Below, piece after piece: positions 36,849 to 49,357 of a stretch of 64,000 nt of DNA. Within the stretch, counting starts at the first letter, position 1. The number at the start of each line of letters is the position of its first letter. The notes beneath the pieces were generated by a model. That model searched no databases, was not told where the DNA came from, and saw nothing but the letters and a program-made list of their open reading frames with translations. The translations under genes were made by a program, and so were the position numbers. The stretch covers positions 1 to 64,000 of the forward strand of contig CAXHSA010000008.1 in the NCBI GenBank assembly GCA_964019055.1, read 5' to 3'. Origin of the DNA: Anthopleura xanthogrammica (taxonomy: Eukaryota > Cnidaria > Anthozoa > Actiniaria > Actiniidae).

Positions 36849-38164
36849 ACACCACGTTTTCACTGCTAAACGCAAGTTTTGGACGAGAAAAGCACATTTT
36901 AGGTGTCCAAAACACTGTTTTGCTGGAAAAAAAAGCTTTTTAGCCCAAAAAACTGAAAAATGGCCATTTTGGCTCTCAAAACCAGGTTTTTCGCTGACGG
37001 CGTGACCTGTTGGCTGAAACCCCCACTTTTTGCTCATGAAAATACCTCTTGAGATAAAAACACGACTTTTTGGCGAAAAAAAATGGGGTTTTGGCTGAGT
37101 AAAGGTGCTTTTTGGTCCAAAAAACTGTTTTTTGCTGAGAAAATTTGAAATTTGCTGAGAATTTTGTTTTGCTCAAAACACCACGTTTTCACTGCTAAAC
37201 GCAAGTTTTGGACGAGAAAAGCACATTTTAGGTGTCCAAAACACTGTTTTGCTGGGAAAAAAAGCTTTTTAGCCCAAAAAACTGAAAAATGGCCATTTTG
37301 GCTCTCAAAACCAGGTTTTTCGCTGACGGCGTGACCTGTTGGCTGAAACCCCCACTTTTTGCTCATGAAAATACCTCTTGAGATAAAAACACGACTTTTT
37401 GGCGAAAAAAAATGGGGTTTTGGCTGAGTAAAGGTGCTTTTTGGTCCAAAAAACTGTTTTTTGCTGAGAAAATTTGAAATTTGCTGAGAATTTTCTTTTG
37501 CTCAAAACACCACGTTTTCACTGCTCAACGCAAGTTTTGGACGAGAAAAGCACATTTTAGGTGTCCAAAACACTGTTTTGCTGGAAAAAAAAGCTTTTTA
37601 GCCCAAAAAACTGAAAAATGGCCATTTTGGCTCTCAAAACCAGGTTTTTCGCTGACGGCGTGACCTGTTGGCTGAAACCCCCACTTTTTGCTCATGAAAA
37701 TACCTCTTGAGATAAAAACACGACTTTTTGGCGAAAAAAAATGGGGTTTTGGCTGAGTAAAGGTGCTTTTTGGTCCAAAAAACTGTTTTTTGCTGAGAAA
37801 ATTTGAAATTTGCTGAGAATTTTCTTTTGCTCAAAACACCACGTTTTCACTGCTCAACGCAAGTTTTGGACGAGAAAAGCACATTTTAGGTGTCCAAAAC
37901 ACTGTTTTGCTGGAAAAAAAAGCTTTTTAGCCCAAAAAACTGAAAAATGGCCATTTTGGCTCTCAAAACCAGGTTTTTCGCTGACGGCGTGACCTGTTGG
38001 CTGTAACCCCCACTTTTTGCTCATGAAAATACCTCTTGAGATAAAAACACGACTTTTTGGCGAAAAAAAATGGGGTTTTGGCTGAGTAAAGGTGCTTTTT
38101 GGTCCAAAAAACTGTTTTTTGCTGAGAAAATTTGAAATTTGCTGAGAATTTTCTTTTGCTCAAA

Positions 38165-41100
38165 ACACCACGTTTTCACTGCTCAACGCAAGTTTTGGAC
38201 GAGAAAAGCACATTTTAGGTGTCCAAAACACTGTTTTGCTGGAAAAAAAAGCTTTTTAGCCCAAAAAACTGAAAAATGGCCATTTTGGCTCTCAAAACCA
38301 GGTTTTTCGCTGACGGCGTGACCTGTTGGCTGAAACCCCCACTTTTTGCTCATGAAAATACCTCTTGAGATAAAAACACGACTTTTTGGCGAAAAAAAAT
38401 GGGGTTTTGGCTGAGTAAAGGTGCTTTTTGGTCCAAAAAACTGTTTTTTGCTGAGAAAATTTGAAATTTGCTGAGAATTTTCTTTTGCTCAAAACACCAC
38501 GTTTTCACTGCTAAACGCAAGTTTTGGACGAGAAAAGCACATTTTAGGTGTCCAAAACACTGTTTTGCTGGAAAAAAAAGCTTTTTAGCCCAAAAAACTG
38601 AAAAATGGCCATTTTGGCTCTCAAAACCAGGTTTTTCGCTGACGGCGTGACCCGTTGGCTGAAACCCCCACTTTTTGCTCATGAAAATACCTCTTGAGAT
38701 AAAAACACGACTTTTTGGCGAAAAAAAATGGGGTTTTGGCTGAGTAAAGGTGCTTTTTGGTCCAAAAAACTGTTTTTTGCTGAGAAAATTTGAAATTTGC
38801 TGAGAATTTTCTTTTGCTCAAAACACCACGTTTTCACTGCTCAACGCAAGTTTTGGACGAGAAAAGCACATTTTAGGTGTCCAAAACACTGTTTTGCTGG
38901 AAAAAAAAGCTTTTTAGCCCAAAAAACTGAAAAATGGCCATTTTGGCTCTCAAAACCAGGTTTTTCGCTGACGGCGTGACCTGTTGGCTGAAACCCCCAC
39001 TTTTTGCTCATGAAAATACCTCTTGAGATAAAAACACGACTTTTTGGCGAAAAAAAATGGGGTTTTGGCTGAGTAAAGGTGCTTTTTGGTCCAAAAAACT
39101 GTTTTTTGCTGAGAAAATTTGAAATTTGCTGAGAATTTTCTTTTGCTCAAAACACCACGTTTTCACTGCTAAACGCAAGTTTTGGACGAGAAAAGCACAT
39201 TTTAGGTGTCCAAAACACTGTTTTGCTGGGAAAAAAAGCTTTTTAGCCCAAAAAACTGAAAAATGGCCATTTTGGCTCTCAAAACCAGGTTTTTCGCTGA
39301 CGGCGTGACCTGTTGGCTGAAACCCCCACTTTTTGCTCATGAAAATACCTCTTGAGATAAAAACACGACTTTTTGGCGAAAAAAAATGGGGTTTTGGCTG
39401 AGTAAAGGTGCTTTTTGGTCCAAAAAACTGTTTTTTGCTGAGAAAATTTGAAATTTGCTGAGAATTTTCTTTTGCTCAAAACACCACGTTTTCACTGCTC
39501 AACGCAAGTTTTGGACGAGAAAAGCACATTTTAGGTGTCCAAAACACTGTTTTGCTGGAAAAAAAAGCTTTTTAGCCCAAAAAACTGAAAAATGGCCATT
39601 TTGGCTCTCAAAACCAGGTTTTTCGCTGACGGCGTGACCTGTTGGCTGAAACCCCCACTTTTTGCTCATGAAAATACCTCTTGAGATAAAAACACGACTT
39701 TTTGGCGAAAAAAAATGGGGTTTTGGCTGAGTAAAGGTGCTTTTTGGTCCAAAAAACTGTTTTTTGCTGAGAAAATTTGAAATTTGCTGAGAATTTTCTT
39801 TTGCTCAAAACACCACGTTTTCACTGCTAAACGCAAGTTTTGGACGAGAAAAGCACATTTTAGGTGTCCAAAACACTGTTTTGCTGGGAAAAAAAGCTTT
39901 TTAGCCCAAAAAACTGAAAAATGGCCATTTTGGCTCTCAAAACCAGGTTTTTCGCTGACGGCGTGACCTGTTGGCTGAAACCCCCACTTTTTGCTCATGA
40001 AAATACCTCTTGAGATAAAAACACGACTTTTTGGCGAAAAAAAATGGGGTTTTGGCTGAGTAAAGGTGCTTTTTGGTCCAAAAAACTGTTTTTTGCTGAG
40101 AAAATTTGAAATTTGCTGAGAATTTTCTTTTGCTCAAAACACCACGTTTTCACTGCTCAACGCAAGTTTTGGACGAGAAAAGCACATTTTAGGTGTCCAA
40201 AACACTGTTTTGCTGGAAAAAAAAGCTTTTTAGCCCAAAAAACTGAAAAATGGCCATTTTGGCTCTCAAAACCAGGTTTTTCGCTGACGGCGTGACCTGT
40301 TGGCTGAAACCCCCACTTTTTGCTCATGAAAATACCTCTTGAGATAAAAACACGACTTTTTGGCGAAAAAAAATGGGGTTTTGGCTGAGTAAAGGTGCTT
40401 TTTGGTCCAAAAAACTGTTTTTTGCTGAGAAAATTTGAAATTTGCTGAGAATTTTCTTTTGCTCAAAACACCACGTTTTCACTGCTAAACGCAAGTTTTG
40501 GACGAGAAAAGCACATTTTAGGTGTCCAAAACACTGTTTTGCTGGAAAAAAAAGCTTTTTAGCCCAAAAAACTGAAAAATGGCCATTTTGGCTCTCAAAA
40601 CCAGGTTTTTCGCTGACGACGTGACCCGTTGGCTGAAACCCCCACTTTTTGCTCATGAAAATACCTCTTGAGATAAAAACACGACTTTTTGGCGAAAAAA
40701 AATGGGGTTTTGGCTGAGTAAAGGTGCTTTTTGGTCCAAAAAACTGTTTTTTGCTGAGAAAATTTGAAATTTGCTGAGAATTTTCTTTTGCTCAAAACAC
40801 CACGTTTTCACTGCTCAACGCAAGTTTTGGACGAGAAAAGCACATTTTAGGTGTCCAAAACACTGTTTTGCTGGAAAAAAAAGCTTTTTAGCCCAAAAAA
40901 CTGAAAAATGGCCATTTTGGCTCTCAAAACCAGGTTTTTCGCTGACGGCGTGACCTGTTGGCTGAAACCCCCACTTTTTGCTCATGAAAATACCTCTTGA
41001 GATAAAAACACGACTTTTTGGCGAAAAAAAATGGGGTTTTGGCTGAGTAAAGGTGCTTTTTGGTCCAAAAAACTGTTTTTTGCTGAGAAAATTTGAAATT

Positions 41101-42768
41101 TGCTGAGAATTTTCTTTCGCTCAAAACACCACGTTTTCACTGCTAAACGCAAGTTTTGGACGAGAAAAGCACATTTTAGGTGTCCAAAACACTGTTTTGC
41201 TGGAAAAAAAAGCTTTTTAGCCCAAAAAACTGAAAAATGGCCATTTTGGCTCTCAAAACCAGGTTTTTCGCTGACGGCGTGACCTGTTGGCTGAAACCCC
41301 CACTTTTTGCTCATGAAAATACCTCTTGACATAAAAACACGACTTTTTGGCGAAAAAATGGGGTTTTGGCTGAGTAAAGGTGCTTTTTGGTCCAAAAAAC
41401 TGTTTTTTGCTGAGAAAATTTGAAATTTGCTGAGAATTTTCTTTTGCTCAAAACACCACGTTTTCACTGCTCAACGCAAGTTTTGGACGAGAAAAGCACA
41501 TTTTAGGTGTCCAAAACACTGTTTTGCTGGAAAAAAAAGCTTTTTAGCCCAAAAAACTGAAAAATGGCCATTTTGGCTCTCAAAACCAGGTTTTTCGCTG
41601 ACGGCGTGACCTGTTGGCTGAAACCCCCACTTTTTGCTCATGAAAATACCTCTTGAGATAAAAACACGACTTTTTGGCGAAAAAAAATGGGGTTTTGGCT
41701 GAGTAAAGGTGCTTTTTGGTCCAAAAAACTGTTTTTTGCTGAGAAAATTTGAAATTTGCTGAGAATTTTCTTTCGCTCAAAACACCACGTTTTCACTGCT
41801 AAACGCAAGTTTTGGACGAGAAAAGCACATTTTAGGTGTCCAAAACACTGTTTTGCTGGAAAAAAAAGCTTTTTAGCCCAAAAAACTGAAAAATGGCCAT
41901 TTTGGCTCTCAAAACCAGGTTTTTCGCTGACGGCGTGACCTGTTGGCTGAAACCCCCACTTTTTGCTCATGAAAATACCTCTTGAGATAAAAACACGACT
42001 TTTTGGCGAAAAAAAATGGGGTTTTGGCTGAGTAAAGGTGCTTTTTGGTCCAAAAAACTGTTTTTTGCTGAGAAAATTTGAAATTTGCTGAGAATTTTCT
42101 TTTGCTCAAAACACCACGTTTTCACTGCTCAACGCAAGTTTTGGACGAGAAAAGCACATTTTAGGTGTCCAAAACACTGTTTTGCTGGAAAAAAAAGCTT
42201 TTTAGCCCAAAAAACTGAAAAATGGCCATTTTGGCTCTCAAAACCAGGTTTTTCGCTGACGGCGTGACCTGTTGGCTGAAACCCCCACTTTTTGCTCATG
42301 AAAATACCTCTTGAGATAAAAACACGACTTTTTGGCGAAAAAAAATGGGGTTTTGGCTGAGTAAAGGTGCTTTTTGGTCCAAAAAACTGTTTTTTGCTGA
42401 GAAAATTTGAAATTTGCTGAGAATTTTCTTTTGCTCAAAACACCACGTTTTCACTGCTAAACGCAAGTTTTGGACGAGAAAAGCACATTTTAGGTGTCCA
42501 AAACACTGTTTTGCTGGAAAAAAAAGCTTTTTAGCCCAAAAAACTGAAAAATGGCCATTTTGGCTCTCAAAACCAGGTTTTTCGCTGACGGCGTGACCTG
42601 TTGGCTGAAACCCCCACTTTTTGCTCATGAAAATACCTCTTGAGATAAAAACACGACTTTTTGGCGAAAAAAAATGGGGTTTTGGCTGAGTAAAGGTGCT
42701 TTTTGGTCCAAAAAACTGTTTTTTGCTGAGAAAATTTGAAATTTGCTGAGAATTTTCTTTTGCTCAAA
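38165..42768. repeat. Dimeric higher-order repeat: 14 alternating C20/A20 monomers
   Basis: Position 20 alternates C, A seven times without a break over 4.6 kb, giving a 658-bp dimer. Other variants keep the dimer phase. A-to-G in the first A-tract (GGGA) is at 39230 and 39888, 658 bp apart. T160C is at 38653 and 40627, 1974 bp (six monomers) apart. A T-to-C change is at 41118 and 41774, 656 bp apart across the 327-bp monomer that starts at 41126. All these sit in or beside A20 copies. Such alternation is the usual outcome of amplifying a two-monomer unit. Confidence 0.9.
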
Positions 42769-44084
42769 ACACCACGTTTTCACTGCTAAACGCAAGTTTT
42801 GGACGAGAAAAGCACATTTTAGGTGTCCAAAACACTGTTTTGCTGGAAAAAAAAGCTTTTTAGCCCAAAAAACTGAAAAATGGCCATTTTGGCTCTCAAA
42901 ACCAGGTTTTTCGCTGACGGCGTGACCTGTTGGCTGAAACCCCCACTTTTTGCTCATGAAAATACCTCTTGAGATAAAAACACGACTTTTTGGCGAAAAA
43001 AAATGGGGTTTTGGCTGAGTAAAGGTGCTTTTTGGTCCAAAAAACTGTTTTTTGCTGAGAAAATTTGAAATTTGCTGAGAATTTTCTTTTGCTCAAAACA
43101 CCACGTTTTCACTGCTAAACGCAAGTTTTGGACGAGAAAAGCACATTTTAGGTGTCCAAAACACTGTTTTGCTGGAAAAAAAAGCTTTTTAGCCCAAAAA
43201 ACTGAAAAATGGCCATTTTGGCTCTCAAAACCAGGTTTTTCGCTGACGGCGTGACCTGTTGGCTGAAACCCCCACTTTTTGCTCATGAAAATACCTCTTG
43301 AGATAAAAACACGACTTTTTGGCGAAAAAAAATGGGGTTTTGGCTGAGTAAAGGTGCTTTTTGGTCCAAAAAACTGTTTTTTGCTGAGAAAATTTGAAAT
43401 TTGCTGAGAATTTTCTTTTGCTCAAAACACCACGTTTTCACTGCTCAACGCAAGTTTTGGACGAGAAAAGCACATTTTAGGTGTCCAAAACACTGTTTTG
43501 CTGGAAAAAAAAGCTTTTTAGCCCAAAAAACTGAAAAATGGCCATTTTGGCTCTCAAAACCAGGTTTTTCGCTGACGGCGTGACCTGTTGGCTGAAACCC
43601 CCACTTTTTGCTCATGAAAATACCTCTTGAGATAAAAACACGACTTTTTGGCGAAAAAAAATGGGGTTTTGGCTGAGTAAAGGTGCTTTTTGGTCCAAAA
43701 AACTGTTTTTTGCTGAGAAAATTTGAAATTTGCTGAGAATTTTCTTTTGCTCAAAACACCACGTTTTCACTGCTAAACGCAAGTTTTGGACGAGAAAAGC
43801 ACATTTTAGGTGTCCAAAACACTGTTTTGCTGGAAAAAAAAGCTTTTTAGCCCAAAAAACTGAAAAATGGCCATTTTGGCTCTCAAAACCAGGTTTTTCG
43901 CTGACGGCGTGACCTGTTGGCTGAAACCCCCACTTTTTGCTCATGAAAATACCTCTTGAGATAAAAACACGACTTTTTGGCGAAAAAAAATGGGGTTTTG
44001 GCTGAGTAAAGGTGCTTTTTGGTCCAAAAAACTGTTTTTTGCTGAGAAAATTTGAAATTTGCTGAGAATTTTCTTTTGCTCAAA

Positions 44085-45406
44085 ACACCACGTTTTCACT
44101 GCTAAACGCAAGTTTTGGACGAGAAAAGCACATTTTAGGTGTCCAAAACACTGTTTTGCTGGAAAAAAAAGCTTTTTAGCCCAAAAAACTGAAAAATGGC
44201 CATTTTGGCTCTCAAAACCAGGTTTTTCGCTGACGGCGTGACCTGTTGGCTGAAACCCCCACTTTTTGCTCATGAAAATACCTCTTGAGATAAAAACACG
44301 ACTTTTTGGCGAAAAAAAAATGGGGTTTTGGCTGAGTAAAGGTGCTTTTTGGTCCAAAAAACTGTTTTTTGCTGAGAAAATTTGAAATTTGCTGAGAATT
44401 TTCTTTTGCTCAAAACACCACGTTTTCACTGCTAAACGCAAGTTTTGGACGAGAAAAGCACATTTTAGGTGTCCAAAACACTGTTTTGCTGGAAAAAAAA
44501 AGCTTTTTAGCCCAAAAAACTGAAAAATGGCCATTTTGGCTCTCAAAACCAGGTTTTTCGCTGACGGCGTGACCTGTTGGCTGAAACCCCCACTTTTTGC
44601 TCATGAAAATACCTCTTGAGATAAAAACACGACTTTTTGGCGAAAAAAAAATGGGGTTTTGGCTGAGTAAAGGTGCTTTTTGGTCCAAAAAACTGTTTTT
44701 TGCTGAGAAAATTTGAAATTTGCTGAGAATTTTCTTTTGCTCAAAACACCACGTTTTCACTGCTCAACGCAAGTTTTGGACGAGAAAAGCACATTTTAGG
44801 TGTCCAAAACACTGTTTTGCTGGAAAAAAAAGCTTTTTAGCCCAAAAAACTGAAAAATGGCCATTTTGGCTCTCAAAACCAGGTTTTTCGCTGACGGCGT
44901 GACCTGTTGGCTGAAACCCCCACTTTTTGCTCATGAAAATACCTCTTGAGATAAAAACACGACTTTTTGGCGAAAAAAAAATGGGGTTTTGGCTGAGTAA
45001 AGGTGCTTTTTGGTCCAAAAAACTGTTTTTTGCTGAGAAAATTTGAAATTTGCTGAGAATTTTCTTTTGCTCAAAACACCACGTTTTCACTGCTAAACGC
45101 AAGTTTTGGACGAGAAAAGCACATTTTAGGTGTCCAAAACACTGTTTTGCTGGAAAAAAAAAGCTTTTTAGCCCAAAAAACTGAAAAATGGCCATTTTGG
45201 CTCTCAAAACCAGGTTTTTCGCTGACGGCGTGACCTGTTGGCTGAAACCCCCACTTTTTGCTCATGAAAATACCTCTTGAGATAAAAACACGACTTTTTG
45301 GCGAAAAAAAAATGGGGTTTTGGCTGAGTAAAGGTGCTTTTTGGTCCAAAAAACTGTTTTTTGCTGAGAAAATTTGAAATTTGCTGAGAATTTTCTTTTG
45401 CTCAAA
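44085..45406. repeat. Tandem 661-bp dimer with lengths 330, 331, 330, 331
   Basis: Monomers start at 44085, 44415, 44746 and 45076. All four have nine A in the tract at monomer 228-235, and the second and fourth also have nine A in the first tract. The length pattern repeats with period 661 bp, so a two-monomer unit was duplicated after both tracts had lengthened. The third monomer differs by C at position 20, showing that a later substitution or exchange touched one copy. Confidence 0.88.
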
Positions 45407-48400
45407 ACACCACGTTTTCACTGCTCAACGCAAGTTTTGGACGAGAAAAGCACATTTTAGGTGTCCAAAACACTGTTTTGCTGGAAAAAAAAGCTTTTTA
45501 GCCCAAAAAACTGAAAAATGGCCATTTTGGCTCTCAAAACCAGGTTTTTCGCTGACGGCGTGACCTGTTGGCTGAAACCCCCACTTTTTGCTCATGAAAA
45601 TACCTCTTGAGATAAAAACACGACTTTTTGGCGAAAAAAAATGGGGTTTTGGCTGAGTAAAGGTGCTTTTTGGTCCAAAAAACTGTTTTTTGCTGAGAAA
45701 ATTTGAAATTTGCTGAGAATTTTCTTTTGCTCAAAACACCACGTTTTCACTGCTCAACGCAAGTTTTGGACGAGAAAAGCACATTTTAGGTGTCCAAAAC
45801 ACTGTTTTGCTGGAAAAAAAAGCTTTTTAGCCCAAAAAACTGAAAAATGGCCATTTTGGCTCTCAAAACCAGGTTTTTCGCTGACGGCGTGACCTGTTGG
45901 CTGAAACCCCCACTTTTTGCTCATGAAAATACCTCTTGAGATAAAAACACGACTTTTTGGCGAAAAAAAATGGGGTTTTGGCTGAGTAAAGGTGCTTTTT
46001 GGTCCAAAAAACTGTTTTTTGCTGAGAAAATTTGAAATTTGCTGAGAATTTTCTTTTGCTCAAAACACCACGTTTTCACTGCTAAACGCAAGTTTTGGAC
46101 GAGAAAAGCACATTTTAGGTGTCCAAAACACTGTTTTGCTGGAAAAAAAAAGCTTTTTAGCCCAAAAAACTGAAAAATGGCCATTTTGGCTCTCAAAACC
46201 AGGTTTTTCGCTGACGGCGTGACCTGTTGGCTGAAACCCCCACTTTTTGCTCATGAAAATACCTCTTGAGATAAAAACACGACTTTTTGGCGAAAAAAAA
46301 TGGGGTTTTGGCTGAGTAAAGGTGCTTTTTGGTCCAAAAAACTGTTTTTTGCTGAGAAAATTTGAAATTTGCTGAGAATTTTCTTTTGCTCAAAACACCA
46401 CGTGTTCACTGCTAAACGCAAGTTTTGGACGAGAAAAGCACATTTTAGGTGTCCAAAACACTGTTTTGCTGAAAAAAAAAGCTTTTTAGCCCAAAAAACT
46501 GAAAAATGGCCATTTTGGCTCTCAAAACCAGGTTTTTCGCTGACGGCGTGACCTGTTGGCTGAAACCCCCACTTTTTGCTCATGAAAATACCTCTTGAGA
46601 TAAAAACACGACTTTTTGGCGAAAAAAAATGGGGTTTTGGCTGAGTAAAGGTGCTTTTTGGTCCAAAAAACTGTTTTTTGCTGAGAAAATTTGAAATTTG
46701 CTGAGAATTTTCTTTTGCTCAAAACACCACGTTTTCACTGCTAAACGCAAGTTTTGGACGAGAAAAGCACATTTTAGGTGTCCAAAACACTGTTTTGCTG
46801 GAAAAAAAAGCTTTTTAGCCCAAAAAACTGAAAAATGGCCATTTTGGCTCTCAAAACCAGGTTTTTCGCTGACGGCGTGACCTGTTGGCTGAAACCCCCA
46901 CTTTTTGCTCATGAAAATACCTCTTGAGATAAAAACACGACTTTTTGGCGAAAAAAAATGGGGTTTTGGCTGAGTAAAGGTGCTTTTTGGTCCAAAAAAC
47001 TGTTTTTTGCTGAGAAAATTTGAAATTTGCTGAGAATTTTCTTTTGCTCAAAACACCACGTTTTCACTGCTCAACGCAAGTTTTGGACGAGAAAAGCACA
47101 TTTTAGGTGTCCAAAACACTGTTTTGCTGGAAAAAAAAGCTTTTTAGCCCAAAAAACTGAAAAATGGCCATTTTGGCTCTCAAAACCAGGTTTTTCGCTG
47201 ACGGCGTGACCTGTTGGCTGAAACCCCCACTTTTTGCTCATGAAAATACCTCTTGAGATAAAAACACGACTTTTTGGCGAAAAAAAATGGGGTTTTGGCT
47301 GAGTAAAGGTGCTTTTTGGTCCAAAAAACTGTTTTTTGCTGAGAAAATTTGAAATTTGCTGAGAATTTTCTTTTGCTCAAAACACCACGTTTTCACTGCT
47401 AAACGCAAGTTTTGGACGAGAAAAGCACATTTTAGGTGTCCAAAACACTGTTTTGCTGGAAAAAAAAGCTTTTTAGCCCAAAAAACTGAAAAATGGCCAT
47501 TTTGGCTCTCAAAACCAGGTTTTTCGCTGACGGCGTGACCTGTTGGCTGAAACCCCCACTTTTTGCTCATGAAAATACCTCTTGAGATAAAAACACGACT
47601 TTTTGGCGAAAAAAAATGGGGTTTTGGCTGAGTAAAGGTGCTTTTTGGTCCAAAAAACTGTTTTTTGCTGAGAAAATTTGAAATTTGCTGAGAATTTTCT
47701 TTTGCTCAAAACACCACGTTTTCACTGCTCAACGCAAGTTTTGGACGAGAAAAGCACATTTTAGGTGTCCAAAACACTGTTTTGCTGGAAAAAAAAGCTT
47801 TTTAGCCCAAAAAACTGAAAAATGGCCATTTTGGCTCTCAAAACCAGGTTTTTCGCTGACGGCGTGACCTGTTGGCTGAAACCCCCACTTTTTGCTCATG
47901 AAAATACCTCTTGAGATAAAAACACGACTTTTTGGCGAAAAAAAATGGGGTTTTGGCTGAGTAAAGGTGCTTTTTGGTCCAAAAAACTGTTTTTTGCTGA
48001 GAAAATTTGAAATTTGCTGAGAATTTTCTTTTGCTCAAAACACCACGTTTTCACTGCTCAACGCAAGTTTTGGACGAGAAAAGCACATTTTAGGTGTCCA
48101 AAACACTGTTTTGCTGGAAAAAAAAGCTTTTTAGCCCAAAAAACTGAAAAATGGCCATTTTGGCTCTCAAAACCAGGTTTTTCGCTGACGGCGTGACCTG
48201 TTGGCTGAAACCCCCACTTTTTGCTCATGAAAATACCTCTTGAGATAAAAACACGACTTTTTGGCGAAAAAAAATGGGGTTTTGGCTGAGTAAAGGTGCT
48301 TTTTGGTCCAAAAAACTGTTTTTTGCTGAGAAAATTTGAAATTTGCTGAGAATTTTCTTTTGCTCAAAACACCACGTTTTCACTGCTAAACGCAAGTTTT

Positions 48401-48697
48401 GGACGAGAAAAGCACATTTTAGGTGTCCAAAACACTGTTTTGCTGGAAAAAAAAGCTTTTTAGCCCAAAAAACTGAAAAATGGCCATTTTGGCTCTCAAA
48501 ACCAGGTTTTTCGCTGACGGCGTGACCTGTTGGCTGAAACCCCCACTTTTTGCTCATGAAAATACCTCTTGAGATAAAAACACGACTTTTTGGCGAAAAA
48601 AAATGGGGTTTTGGCTGAGTAAAGGTGCTTTTTGGTCCAAAAAACTGTTTTTTGCTGAGAAAATTTGAAATTTGCTGAGAATTTTCTTTTGCTCAAA

Positions 48698-49357
48698 ACA
48701 CCACGTTTTCACTGCTAAACGCAAGTTTTGGACGAGAAAAGCACATTTTAGGTGTCCAAAACACTGTTTTGCTGGAAAAAAAAGCTTTTTAGCCCAAAAA
48801 AACTGAAAAATGGCCATTTTGGCTCTCAAAACCAGGTTTTTCGCTGACGGCGTGACCTGTTGGCTGAAACCCCCACTTTTTGCTCATGAAAATACCTCTT
48901 GAGATAAAAACACGACTTTTTGGCGAAAAAAAATGGGGTTTTGGCTGAGTAAAGGTGCTTTTTGGTCCAAAAAACTGTTTTTTGCTGAGAAAATTTGAAA
49001 TTTGCTGAGAATTTTCTTTTGCTCAAAACACCACGTTTTCACTGCTAAACGCAAGTTTTGGACGAGAAAAGCACATTTTAGGTGTCCAAAACACTGTTTT
49101 GCTGGAAAAAAAAGCTTTTTAGCCCAAAAAAACTGAAAAATGGCCATTTTGGCTCTCAAAACCAGGTTTTTCGCTGACGGCGTGACCTGTTGGCTGAAAC
49201 CCCCACTTTTTGCTCATGAAAATACCTCTTGAGATAAAAACACGACTTTTTGGCGAAAAAAAATGGGGTTTTGGCTGAGTAAAGGTGCTTTTTGGTCCAA
49301 AAAACTGTTTTTTGCTGAGAAAATTTGAAATTTGCTGAGAATTTTCTTTTGCTCAAA
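48698..49357. repeat. Tandem pair of 330-bp monomers with seven A after AGCCC
   Basis: Two adjacent A20 monomers (48698 and 49028) each have seven rather than six A in the run after AGCCC, a tract that rarely varies elsewhere in the window. They appear to be direct duplicates of one slipped copy. Confidence 0.85.
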
